Origin: Atrina japonica
Lineage: Eukaryota > Mollusca > Bivalvia > Pterioida > Pinnidae
Assembly: GCA_030159075.1 (NCBI GenBank)
Contig: BROG01000557.1
Coordinates: 422,001-486,000 of the forward strand
DNA length: 64,000 nt
Reading direction: 5' to 3'
Positions 53,901-64,000 of the stretch are shown here, one piece after another. Below the pieces are notes generated by a model, which had not been told where the DNA came from, searched no databases, and saw only the letters and a list, made by a program, of their open reading frames with translations. Every line of letters starts with the position of its first letter. Position 1 is the first letter of the stretch. Both the position numbers and the translations under genes were made by a program.

Positions 53901-55273
53901 TCGTGTACATATCGTCCTGACTCCATTACGTATTCCTGATATTCTTGCTGATTGGCTGACAGTAAAGCGGTTAAAGTATTTGACATACTATATAAGGAAA
54001 ATGTCAACTACTCTTTAGATTGTCAGCCAATCATATCTGAAGGGTAGTATGGATTCCGTATATGGAATGTCACATCTTTCACTGAAGTTAAAGTAGATAT
54101 TTCAGATGGAATTTCGTTAATAACTTCGTTAGTATATATAGAAAAGAATCTCAGAAACCAAAGTATAAATCAATAGAATGTCCAGGACATAGATACAAAT
54201 CCGGTAAAATGGACCAACACGGACCTCTGGAAACCAAGAGGTGGGATCAGGTGCCATGGAGGAGTAAGCATCCCCTGTCGACCGGTCACACCCGCCGTGA
54301 GTCCACAAGTCAAGTCCAATGAAATACGTGAGGAGTGTATCCTCGTCACAATTGGTACAGACGTTTCAACAACCACCAACGAAAAGGCAACTCAACATTT
54401 CACCTAGTGAAACAGTAATCGACGAATTGTTTTTATTTCTTTCAATGCCTTCTGTTAGAAGTGGTTTTCTAAAGAAAATGTCAAACGTTAAATTAACAAT
54501 AACTCACCGCCCCCGGATTGTGATTTCAATCCACGTAATGTGGCTTTAAATGTTGCATCAGAAATGGGTGTTCCTAGGCTGCGGCAGTATAAGACCCGAG
54601 ACGTTAAAATGTTTGGACGGCTCCTTAAGATACAACAGGTTACATTCAGTATTTATGATAGCAGTATCATGCTTCTGTATGTGTACTTATTTTAGCGGTG
54701 TTCTAATATAATTATAAGCGCCTCTCGTGATCAATTCAATGTGCTAATTCAAGTGCAGCGCTAATATTTCTCAATCTTGTCATCACCATACACGACAAAA
54801 CTAATGGTATTTTTAGTACTAAATAATATCATTGTTGCTTTTTGGATTCTATATTATGTATCAGTTAATTGTATTACCACTAATTTAAGAATTCTGTTTT
54901 CATGTTCGGAACTCAAACCACCGCTATCGAAACATTCATTTATGCGTAGATAGCCGATTAATTAGGGCGTCGTGCATGGAAGCCAAGCGGTTGTTAAGTT
55001 TGTAGGTACCTTGTTATTTCTGTATTTATGCGTAATATGTGTTTCATTTACACAGACTGCATACTTCATGTGTGTTCTAAATAGTAAAATAGTTACCTAG
55101 ATGTTAGTAATCCACAAATAGTTCCACCTATTGCGCCACTAAATGATAACCATCCGGCCTGTTTCTGGACATGACATAAACGAAATATAATGAGTTTGAT
55201 AAAATATTCAAAATGCCTACAATTTAAAATTATCCTGACTAGACGAAATATAAATCAAAGAAATAATTTGTGG

Positions 55274-55315
<42 letters not shown>

Positions 55316-58300
55316 TATTTCTATATAACACAAACACACAGACACAGACACACACAGAGGCATAAAGCTATCCCTCGTCCTTGAGTACACAGGCATATTT
55401 TGCATTGGTTACGCTCTTTAAATATTTTCATCTTTTAAAATTATTATCATTATTTTCATCTTTTTAAATTATTATCATTATTTCATTATAATGAAATAAT
55501 GATAATAATTTAAAAAGATGAAAATATTTAAAGAGCGTAACCAATGCAAAATATGCCTGTGTACTCAAGGACGAGGGATAGCTTTATCATACACATATAC
55601 ACACACTTTGTAAAATGTGGTATAAGTGGACATTTTATTTCCTGCAATATTTGTAAGAATATAAGAAATAAACATCTCAAAACTTGAAATTCAAAATAAT
55701 TAAAAATTAGATTTAAAAAAAATAGATTGTTATGACAATAATTTGAGTACCTGAGTAATCCCAAAATGATTCAATATAACTCCAAGCGTCGATATCCATA
55801 CACCAAAAACCCCTATTGGAATTGCATACATCAGAGCAATGTGCCAAAATGTCCTATTTCTAAAAAGGATATATTTAATACTGTATGGTTATCTAAATAT
55901 AACTGATATGATATGTTTAATACTGTATGGTTATCTAAATATAACTGATATATGTTTAATACTGTATGGTTATCTAAATATAGCTGATATGATATGTTTA
56001 ATACTGTATGGTTATCTAAATATAGCTGATATATGTTTAATACTGTATGGTTATCTAACTATAACTGAGATATGTTTAATACTGTATGGTTATCTAAATA
56101 TAACTGATATATGTTTAATACTATATGGTTATCTAAATATAACTGATATATGTTTAATACTGTATGATTATCTAACTTTAACTGATATATGTTTAATACT
56201 GTATGGTTATCTAAATATAACATATATGTTTAAATACTGTATGTTATCTAAATAAAGCTGATATATGTTTAATACTGTATGATTATCTAAATATAGCTAA
56301 TATGATATGTTTAATACTGTATGGTTATCTAAATATAGCTGATATATGTTTAATACTGTATGGTTATCTAAATATAACTGATATATGTTTAATACTGTAT
56401 GATTATCTAAATATAGCTAATATGATATGTTTAATACTGTATGGTTATCTAAATATAACTGATATATGTTTAATACTGTATGGTTATCTAAATATAGCTG
56501 ATATATGTTTAATACTGTATGATTATCTAAATATAGCTGATATATGTTTAATACTGTATGATTATCTAAATATAACTGATATATGTTTAATACTGTATGG
56601 TTATCTAAATATAACTGATATGATACGTTTAATACTGTATGGTTATCTAAAATAAACTGATATATGTTTAATACTGTATGGTTATCTAAATATAACTGAT
56701 ATATGTTTAATACTGTATGATTATCTAAATATAGCTGATATATGTTTAATACTGTATGATTATCTAAATATAGCTGATATATGTTAAATACTGTATGATT
56801 ATCTAAATATAACTGATATATGTTTAATACTGTATGGTTATCTAAATATAACTGATATGATACGTTTAATACTGTATGGTTATCTAAATATAACTGATAT
56901 ATGTTTAATACTGTATGGTTATCTAAATATAACTGATATATGTTTAATACTGTATGATTATCTAAATATAGCTGATATATGTTTAATACTGTATGATTAT
57001 CTAAATATAGCTAATATGATATGTTTAATACTGTATGGTTATCTAAATATAACTGATATATGTTTAATACTGTATGGTTATCTAAATATAACTGATATGA
57101 TACGTTTAATACTGTATGGTTATCTAAATATAGCTGATATATGTTTAATACTGTATGATTATCTAAATATAGCTAATATGATATGTTTAATACTATATGG
57201 TTATCTAAATATAACTGATATGATATGTTTAATACTGTATGGTTATCTAAATATAACTGATATGATATGTTTAATACTGTATAATTATCTAACTTTAACT
57301 GATATATGTTTAATACTGTATGGTTATCTAAATATAACTGATATGACATGTTTAATACTGTATGGTTATCTAAATATAACTTAAATGTATTGTCAATGGT
57401 GAACATGTAAAATACTCTGTTGTCTTTGGTGATATCTATTGTTGTATATAACGTGTCAATGACACTGACTGTAAACACTTCAATAATTGTACAATTGTAG
57501 GCAATAAATGAGTGGCAGCAGTCTTTCAAACGTAGTTGCATAGTATCTAGAAACAAATATACACCTACACATACAACATACCTACACATACAACACACCA
57601 ACATATATAACCCACGTACACATACCACACGCATACACATACAACACGCATACTCATACAATACACATACAATACTCCTACATATGAAACTCACCTAAAC
57701 ATACATCACACCTACAAATACAACACACCTATATATGAAACCCATGTATACATACAACACACCTACACATAGAAAACACCTACATATGAAACCACTTACA
57801 TCTACAACACACCTACAAATACATCACATCTACAAATACAACACACCTACATGTGAAACCACCTACATCTACAACACATCTTCAAATACAACACACCTAC
57901 ATATACATCACACCTACACATATAATACATGTACATGTGAACCACACCTACATATGAAACCCACCTTCACACACAACACACCTACACATAAAACACACCT
58001 TCATATACATCACACCAACAGATACGACCCACACACAGACATACACATACAATGCACCTATACATACAACAAAACTCTACATACAACCCCACCTACACAT
58101 ACAGCACAGCTACATATACACCACATATACACATACATCGCACCTACACATACAGCACACCTACATATATCTATCATACAACACACACACAAACACACCT
58201 ACATATACCTGTACACATACAGCACACCAACACATACAACACATACACAAACACAACTACACATTCAACACACCTACCAATACAACACATCAACACATAC

Positions 58301-61300
58301 ATCACACCAACAAATATAACACTCCTACATATACAACACACCTACACAAACAACAAACCTACACATACAACACACCTATATATACAACACACCCACACCT
58401 ACAACAGAAACATACAAAATTCATCAACACATACAACACCTGCATATATAACACATCTACACATACAACAAAAACATACAAAACACACCTACACATACAA
58501 CATACACTAACTCACAAAAACACCACATAAAAACACACCTACACATACAACATACACTAACTCACAAAACACCCCATATAAACACACCTACACATACCAC
58601 ATACACTAACAACACACACTATTTACATTTAAATACCAACATAAATGTACTTTACTCATGTGCACATCTACACGTATATCACGCACAAACACTTTCAATA
58701 TTGAAATGTCATCTGGATATTCTATTGTTTATATTATCATCGGGGAGTCACGCAAAAGAGGGAAAGTAAAAATACCAACTTACGTAAGAATATGTTTACA
58801 TCCGCGGATAAAATTTGTTCTTTTTGTGGCAGCCGTTAAACTTGGTGGGTGAGGAGGTTTATTTGGAAAATAAAACAATACTGTTATTGCCAACAAAACT
58901 GCCCATCCAAATTCTACAAAAAAAATCCAAACTTTTGAATAACATTTACTATTCATTTGACGAAGGATAACGAATTGAAAATATGACATCACGTCAATGA
59001 TAGAGGGATAACAATATCATTACATATGTAAAAACATACCTTACCTATATAATTCAGAATCATTATACGGTGTTCAAGAGTAGGCAAATCTACAAAATAT
59101 AATAATGTTGTTACAAATTTTAGAATACTTTTTGAAGTTTTGGCTGTGTACATTCTGTAGCAAAATGAAAATAAAGAAGATAACTGGTAGAGCTAATGCA
59201 ATACATTTTGAAAATTGAACTGTTACGTTCTTTCTTCAGTTCTAAGAGACAGGATTCATACTTGTTTATATGTTGAATTCAGTTTTACAAAATAAGGGAA
59301 GAAAACTTTATACTATATTTATGCTATATAATCTCTTTAGTATCGCTAAAATAAACAAGAGGCCCAATGGGCATTGATGGTCACCTGAACAAAACATAAT
59401 TAGCTACCATAAGCATTGACATGACAATAACTGCTCTGTTGACTTATTAGTAGATCTTTGCGTGCTGAATAATTTTGTTTCTCTCAGTTTTACTCTATCT
59501 ATAATACTTTTCAAAATAATGTCAAAAATAGTCTTAAACATGAATAATTGACTAAAAAGGGGAAATAACTCCCACAAGGGTCGATCTGGCAATTTCAACC
59601 CTGTTTACTTTTTTGTAGATCTTTGCCTGCTGAACATTTTTGTTTATTTCAGATATACTTTATCTATGATACATTTCAAGATAATGTCACACAACAGCCT
59701 AAGATATGAAAAAATCTACTTAAAAGGAGGAATAAGGGGCGACCTGACAATTTCGGATTTGTTGACTTTTTTGTAGATCTTCGTGTGCTGAACATTTTTT
59801 CATTTTCAATTTTACTCTGTCTGTGATGCTTTTGAAGATAATGTCCAAAAACATCCAAAACATGAAAAATCCACAAATAGCGGAAATAACTGCCATAAGG
59901 AGTGACACGGCAGTTTCGGTTCATCGAACTAGAAAGGTTTCCATGGAACATTTGCGACGGGTGTGGCATGCCAGCAGAAGACTCCATCCGGACACCTGGT
60001 CTTATTCCGTTTGGGATTCGTAATTGTTCTTCATGTTGAGACCATTTACGCATCTAATTCGTCGTGTTATAATGGACTTGAGATTTTGATCATTGATTGG
60101 TACTTCTTAAATTTTACTTGTATATCTTTGCGTACTGAACATTTTTGCTTCTTTCACTTTCTCTCTATCTATCATACATTTCAAGATGTCACAAAACAGC
60201 CCAAAATATGAAAAATCTACTTAAAAGGGAAAATAACTCCCATTAGAGTCGACCTGGCAATTCCGTCCGTCTTGACTTTTGTAGATCTTTACGTGTTGAA
60301 CAGTTTTGCTTCTTTCACTTTCTCTTTATCTATTATACATTTCAAGGTAGTGTCATAAAACAGTCCAAAACATGAAAAATCCACTTAAAAGGGGAAATAA
60401 CTCTCATCAGGGGCGACCTGAAAATTTCGACCCTATGACATTTTTTGTAGATCTTTGTGTGCCGAACATTTTTGCTTTTTTCAATTTTACTGTATGTATG
60501 ATACTTTTCAAAATGTCTTTTGTTTGTTTGTTTATTGTTGTTTAACGTCCCACGCAAGAATATTTCATTCATATGGAGACGTCACCAAATGCCGGTGAAG
60601 GGCTTCAAATTTTGGCCTATGCTCGGCACTTACGGCAATTGAACAGTGAGGGTACTTTAACGTGCCGACACCTACTGTGACACGGGACCTCGAGTTTTAC
60701 TCTCTCATCCGAAGGACAGGAAACTAACCTGCCGCCGGCGTGACTCGAAGTCAAGACCTCACGATCCAGAGTCGAGCGCGCTACCGACTGAGTCGGGCCG
60801 GCTCCAAGATAATACCAAAAGCATTCAAAAACATGAAAAATCCACAAAAAGGGGAAATAACTCCCATAAGGGGGACCTAACAACTTCGGCCTTGTTGACT
60901 TTTTTGTACATCTTAGCGAGCTGATCATTTTTGCTTCTTTCACTTTCTTCCTAACATTTCAAAATAATGTCACAAAACAGCCCAAGACATGAAAAATCCA
61001 CTTAAAAGAGGACCTGGCAATTTCGGCCCTTTTGACTTTTTGTAGATCTCCGCTTGATGAACATTTTTGCTTCTTTCATTTTAAATCTATCTATGATACT
61101 TTTCAAGAGAATGCCAAAAACATCCAAAAACATGTAAAATCCACAAAAAGGGGAAAAGAACTCACATAAGGGTCCACCCGACAATTTACAACAAATGAAA
61201 TATTGGTCGATTTTTGAAAGACGCTCATTTTAAGGTAACGGTTTTTTCTAGCTTAAATAATTTTCAAGGTACATGTATTAAATAAAAAATATCTGCTGAC

Positions 61301-63878
61301 TCATTCATCTATATTAGCCATGACAGCAATGTTTGGTCCTAGCCCCTTTTCATCCGCAAACTATATGCGGCTTTACATGGTTATACTTTGTCAAGTTTGG
61401 TTCAAATTGGCCCAATTGTTGTGGAGAAGTAGTCACAAATGTAGAAAATTTTACCAAAAAAATTTTTTTACTTATGTACCTGTGACCTTGACCTTTAACC
61501 TCATGACTTTTGTCAAAATGATTCTTAGATAATTCCTAACAACTTTCTCATATATTTTTGTACACAAAAAGTCGATCAGTTTTGAGTTATTAAACAATTT
61601 GTAATACAGTTGTTTCCTGCATTACTGAAGCGCCCCTAGATTATGGACAGATTTCATTTTCGTTTGCAAACTCTGTAGATATTAACTTAATAAGCATGCA
61701 TACAAAATTTGAAAGTAATATCACCATTGGTTCATGAGAAGAAAATTTTCAAAGATGTACCAAGTTTTGATTATTTTTGGCCCTTTTGGGGCCCGTATGG
61801 GTCGTTGCCCCTTTTCATTCGAAAACTTTATGCGGTTTCACATTGGAATGCTATATGCCAAGTTTAGTTGAAATTAGCCCATTGGTACTTGAGAAGAAGT
61901 CGAAAAAGTCGAAAAGTTAAAAACGCACGACGGACGACGACAGACAAAATACGATCGCAATAGGCCATCCCGGGCATTGCTCAGGCGAATTAAAACTGTT
62001 TGTTTAACACAATAACTAAATTGGTTTGAATATAAGATAAAACTGAATCATGTATTTACCTAGATCTATTTAGATATTCAACTTTTAAGATATCTAATTA
62101 TTTACATACTTAACTATTTGCATATCTAACTATCATCATCTCTGATTACTTACATATTTAACTATTTACATATCTAACTATTTACATATTTAAATGTTTA
62201 CAAATTTAATAATTTATATATCTAACTAAGTACATATTTCACTACTTTCATTTCGAATCATGTACATATTTAAGTTTTTACATATATAAATATTTACATG
62301 TTTAACTATTTACATTTCTGACTATTTCCTTTTTTAACTATTTATGTATCTAACTTCATGTATTTACATACCTTAACTTTTCTTTTCTACCTATTTACTA
62401 TTCTAATTATTTACATATCAAAAGGACATGTATTTACATAACTATTTACATTTCTAACTACATGTATTTACATACATATTTAATTTATTTACATTTCTAT
62501 CTACATGTATTTACATATCTAACTATTTACATTTCTAACTACATGTATTTACATATCTAACTATTTACATTTCTAACTACATGTATTTACATATCTAACT
62601 ATTTACATTTCTAACTACATGTATTTACATATCTAACTATTTACATTTCTAACTACATGTTTTCACATTTCTAACTATTTACATTTCTAACTACATGTAT
62701 TTATATATCTAACTATTTACAAAAACAGTTTCACCACAGGCATACTTACTCGTTATGATCGATGAATTACATCTGGACCTGAGAGAAAAAACTATATAAT
62801 TAATCTAAAATACATAATTACTAAATATCAATCGAAATATATCCAAAACGACAAAGCAAGATGATTGTTTTGATACATAATTCTAGATCACAAAATATTG
62901 TAATAATAAGATACATACGTAGTTGTATTGCTCAAAATACATTGATGATCTGGTTCAGGAACAACATATGGCCCTGTAAAAGTGTAACAGTTTCATATCA
63001 AGTCCTTAGCCAATGAACAACTCGATGAATATTTGTATTTTAAAAATATGATTATGTATTTTACTTTAGAAACATAACATAAGAAAACTTGATAGTTTTA
63101 TTCAACACAGAAAATAAGGAAATACCTAAAAATAAACAATCTTAATCATCGCCATTGGAGTAATTCGAATTTTTGAATGATAAAAGAATCGTAATTATTT
63201 AATTCTTAATATAACAGATACTACTCTTACTACTGGACCGAGTGGTTGGAGCACCGTGAGAAAACTAATTACTAACCCAAACACGTTTGGTTGAAAAAAT
63301 GTAGGGAAAGCGTACTGTACATATTGACACGTCATTATATCTTAATACATTAGAACAGAAAATACCGAATAAGCATAAACTTACATGTAATTTGATATGC
63401 TGTTTTAAATGTCACTTGGTGTTTTATAGGTCGGTTATGATACCTTAGAAACTGATATGCTGTTTTAAATGTCACTTGGTGTTTTATAGGTAGGTTATGA
63501 TACCTTAGAAACTGAAATGGATTAAGTTTGCAATCTTATCAAAAATCCTTATTTTCCATATAAAATCACAAGTATGGCAACTTCAATTAAACAGGCCAAT
63601 GCATTGTTCCGAGTTCAGATCTTAATTTTGGAAATCCTTACATTACCCGGAAATTCTTTGCGCGAGGTAAAAAACTATGGAATAAAGCATAAACAAATAC
63701 TCATTGCGTTATACCTAAAATAAATGCTATCGCTCCTCCGACGCAGTTAAATAGACGGGACACACTAGTTGCGGTGACTCTCTGTTGAGGTGGGAACCAT
63801 GTCTCCGACAACGCAGCTGGAGCTATAGTTGCCACTGCACCACCAAGTCCAACAAAAAACTGACCAACTGACACCAAC
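50817..63878 (-). CDS. Second SLC49A4-like transporter (gene B), 3' part, ten exons in window
   Basis: Exons on the minus strand, 5' to 3': 63878-63715, 62973-62919, 62778-62750, 59089-59045, 58913-58784, 55859-55751, 55164-55097, 51950-51832, 51586-51404, 50995-50817. They correspond to exons 3-12 of gene A. Lengths (164, 55, 29, 45, 130, 109, 68, 119, 183, 179) and phases are identical except for one extra codon in exon 4 and a slightly longer tail. The reading frame stays open for 359 residues to TGA at 50819-50817. Shared blocks include GLGGAVA, LSETWFPPQQRVTAT, FPNKPPHPPSLTAAT, GVFGVWISTLG, CITGSSLINGAIPLYLEM and YPVAEGVTSGF. Exons 1 and 2 must lie beyond 64000. It is a predicted 12-TM MFS transporter; substrate unknown. 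Divergence from gene A is substantial at the amino-acid level, so the duplication is not recent. Confidence 0.9.
51404..51586 (-). CDS. Gene B exon equivalent to gene A exon 11
   Basis: 183 nt; acceptor CTTATCTTCAG, donor GTAATA. Encodes LFYFTCITGSSLINGAIPLY, LEMACESSYPVAEGVTSGFV and IFLCVTLIPNI. Confidence 0.92.
51832..51950 (-). CDS. Gene B exon equivalent to gene A exon 10
   Basis: 119 nt; acceptor TTATTGCAG, donor GTAAGA. Encodes FSDMFKKRIKEFIIMLKSTA TVLFIVFTMLCMKLIP. Confidence 0.85.
51951..52495. other. Gene B intron sequence, nothing recognised
   Basis: Short open frames around 51959-52220 have no homology that was recognised. Confidence 0.5.
52496..52634 (+). mobile_element. Penelope-like 3' untranslated fragment
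   Basis: ACTGTGGACTCACGGCGGGT, GGTCGACAGGGGATGCTTAC and TGTCCTGGACATTCTTA match the 3' block at 47.3-47.45 kb closely. No coding part remains. Confidence 0.75.
52640..52866 (-). mobile_element. tRNA-derived SINE (minus)
   Basis: Minus strand: CATCCGTGGCCGAGCGATTA (A box) and AGGTTCGTGTGCC (B-box position). A body AGATGCTCTCCTCCACTAAA AACTGGCCGCCA is shared with the 35.2-kb SINE. Confidence 0.75.
53030..53285 (-). repeat. Dispersed repeat, inverted copy of 29890-30230
   Basis: Its reverse complement shares TCACATTCCGTTCA, GTGACGTCAACAGAAATGTG and CGATAAACTCATAAACGGAA with the 29.9-kb copy. Confidence 0.6.
53290..54144. other. Gene B intron sequence, nothing recognised
   Basis: No coding, RNA or repeat structure was identified. 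Confidence 0.5.
54145..54420 (-). mobile_element. Penelope-like 3' fragment (minus)
   Basis: Minus strand carries the 3' untranslated block, from AGACGTCT-type sequence to TTTATACTTTGGTTTCTGAG. It retains only the last few codons (around LFVGG). Confidence 0.75.
54421..55096. other. Gene B intron sequence, nothing recognised
   Basis: A stretch at 54680-54800 (TGTACTTATTTTAGCGGTGT, TGCGCTAATTCAAG) resembles one at 11365-11530 (ACTCATTTTAGCGGTCTTTT, GCAGCACTAAAATTTCTC), a faint dispersed repeat. Confidence 0.4.
55097..55164 (-). CDS. Gene B exon equivalent to gene A exon 9
   Basis: 68 nt; acceptor CATGTCCAG, donor GTAACT. Encodes KQAGWLSFSGAIGGTICGLL TS. Confidence 0.87.
55277..55315. repeat. 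TAA trinucleotide microsatellite
   Basis: About 13 ATA/TAA repeats followed by CA-rich sequence, next to the palindrome at 55362-55587. Confidence 0.95.
55362..55587. repeat. Near-perfect 226-bp palindrome in gene B intron
   Basis: The arms begin ATAAAGCTATCCCTCGTCCT and meet at TTCATTA|TAATGAA (centre 55488/55489). The right arm (99 bp) is fully complementary to the left arm (127 bp) except for a 28-bp tandem duplication in the left arm. There is no spacer. Confidence 0.93.
55751..55859 (-). CDS. Gene B exon equivalent to gene A exon 8
   Basis: 109 nt; acceptor CTTTTTAG, donor GTACTC. Encodes NRTFWHIALMYAIPIGVFGV WISTLGVILNHFGITQ. Confidence 0.9.
55862..57388. repeat. 39-bp minisatellite, about 38 copies, in gene B intron
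   Basis: Units ATATGTTTAATACTGTATGG then TTATCTAAATATAACTGAT, with a 42-bp form carrying an extra GAT/ATG. The unit is a multiple of three, so it gives long spurious open frames. It starts three bases outside gene B exon 8. Confidence 0.95.
57545..58625. repeat. Degenerate CACCTACACATACAACACA repeat (about 19-20 bp)
   Basis: A roughly 1.1-kb A/C-rich stretch of imperfect copies. Its Thr/His-rich open frames are not believed. Confidence 0.93.
58784..58913 (-). CDS. Gene B exon equivalent to gene A exon 7
   Basis: 130 nt; acceptor TTTTTTTTGTAG, donor GTAAGT. Encodes EFGWAVLLAITVLFYFPNKP PHPPSLTAATKRTNF. Confidence 0.9.
59045..59089 (-). CDS. Gene B exon equivalent to gene A exon 6
   Basis: 45 nt; acceptor TATTTTGTAG, donor GTAAGG. 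Encodes LPTLEHRIMILNYI. Confidence 0.85.
59916..60118 (+). mobile_element. 3' tail of second Penelope-like subfamily
   Basis: TTTCCATGGAACATTTGCGA CGGGTGTGGCATGCCAGCAG and GATTGGTACTTCTT match 20680-20880 almost base for base. Confidence 0.75.
60535..60803 (-). mobile_element. tRNA-derived SINE, second family
   Basis: Minus strand: GCCCGACTCAGTCGGTAGCG (A-box region) and TTGACTTCGAGTCACGCC (B-box position), a body with GGTCCCGTGTCACAGTAGG, and a tail GGGACGTTAAACAACAATAA ACAAACAAA. The body and tail differ from the 35.2-kb family. Confidence 0.8.
62085..62735. repeat. 38-bp minisatellite and older degenerate ATTTACATATCTAACT repeat
   Basis: At 62450-62735 the units CATATCTAACTATTTACATT TCTAACTACATGTATTTA repeat exactly every 38 bp. 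The left part is a degenerate version. Confidence 0.92.
62750..62778 (-). CDS. Gene B micro-exon equivalent to gene A exon 5
   Basis: 29 nt; acceptor TTCTCTCAG, donor GTAAGT. Encodes SRCNSSIIT with sequon NSS. The length match to gene A decided the acceptor (a second CAG lies six bases downstream). Confidence 0.78.
62919..62973 (-). CDS. Gene B exon equivalent to gene A exon 4
   Basis: 55 nt; acceptor CACTTTTACAG, donor GTATGT. Encodes GPYVVPEPDHQCILSNTT. Confidence 0.85.
62980..63390. other. Gene B intron sequence, nothing recognised
   Basis: AT-rich; no features. Confidence 0.5.
63393..63512. repeat. 60-bp tandem duplication
   Basis: Two copies of TGATATGCTGTTTTAAATGT CACTTGGTGTTTTATAGG..., exactly 60 bp apart with one or two differences. 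Confidence 0.95.
63715..63878 (-). CDS. Gene B exon equivalent to gene A exon 3
   Basis: 164 nt; acceptor CATTTCTAG, donor GTATAA. Encodes LVSVGQFFVGLGGAVATIAP, LSETWFPPQQRVTATSV and FNCVGGAIAFIL. Confidence 0.9.
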
Positions 63879-64000
63879 CTAGAAATGATGATATAGGTAA
63901 TATATATGGAGTTTAGATAAGTTACGATAGTAAATTCTGATTTTATGAAATCGTTCTGTGTCTAGTTGTTAATGTATTTGTTTAACTATAGTTACAGTCA

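Larger units (their letters stand above)
59350..61995. repeat. Composite dispersed repeat with about 200-bp internal units and nested insertions
   Basis: It begins AACAAGAGGCCCAATGGGCA and TGATGGTCACCTGA and ends GACGGACGACGACAGAC, GATCGCAATAGGCCATCCCG, a form common in bivalve genomes. Inside are about seven imperfect copies of a unit with GGGGAAATAACTCCCATAAG, TTTTTGTAGATCTTTGCGTG and ATGAAAAATCCAC. A Penelope-like 3' tail (59916-60118) and a SINE (60535-60803) are nested in it. Short minus-strand frames over it are repeat artefacts. Confidence 0.65.

Noticed and set aside
55839..57384. Long plus-strand open frames encoding repeated CLILYGYLNITDI peptides
   Set aside because: They are a by-product of a 39-bp minisatellite whose length is a multiple of three, lying in an intron of gene B on the other strand. 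There is no start context or flanking exon.
57735..58510. Thr/His/Tyr-rich open frames (190 and 150 codons)
   Set aside because: They come from the CACCTACACATACAACACA repeat; several frames are open at once, as expected for low-complexity DNA.

Overview
The window looks like animal nuclear DNA, most likely from a bivalve mollusc. It is AT-rich, its genes are split by GT-AG introns, and it carries tRNA-derived SINEs, Penelope-like reverse transcriptase copies, a Ty3/Gypsy element, LINE tails, and a very large load of intronic minisatellites. Two further clues are the many ACATGTA words and a dispersed repeat that begins AACAAGAGGCCCAATGGGC and ends in a GACGGACGAC stretch. The bivalve call is inferred from repeat style plus protein similarity; no species is claimed.

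Layout. (1) 1-9.25 kb, minus strand: the 5' end of an intraflagellar transport 88 gene (IFT88). Five coding exons give the first 169 residues. Intron 2 is filled by a minisatellite whose monomer is a copy of the end of coding exon 1 plus the adjoining 5' splice site. (2) 9.2-13.7 kb, plus strand: an intact F-box gene of the FBXO33/FBXO39 type, probably sharing a bidirectional promoter with IFT88. (3) 13.9-21.7 kb: transposon debris (LINE tail, Penelope-like copies, SINE remnants) and minisatellites. (4) 22.2-48.2 kb, plus strand: a complete 12-exon SLC49A4 (DIRC2)-like major facilitator transporter of 467 aa. Its introns hold Penelope-like copies, a SINE with target-site duplication, a rearranged Ty3/Gypsy element with a palindrome-rich insertion in its 3' LTR, and many minisatellites. 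(5) 50.8-63.9 kb, minus strand: a second SLC49A4-like gene, tail-to-tail with the first. Ten of its exons are in the window and the 5' end runs off the right edge. Exon lengths and phases match the first gene almost exactly, so the pair is an inverted duplication.

Functionally, IFT88 serves ciliary transport, the F-box protein is a predicted SCF substrate adaptor, and the two SLC49A4-like proteins are predicted endolysosomal or plasma-membrane transporters. Nothing suggests that they work together. The most unusual features are the IFT88 array of duplicated 5' splice sites, the GTGATATCAC-rich inverted-repeat element inside a Gypsy LTR, a 226-bp near-perfect palindrome in an intron of the second transporter, and a Penelope-like element sitting inside a 26-bp minisatellite.
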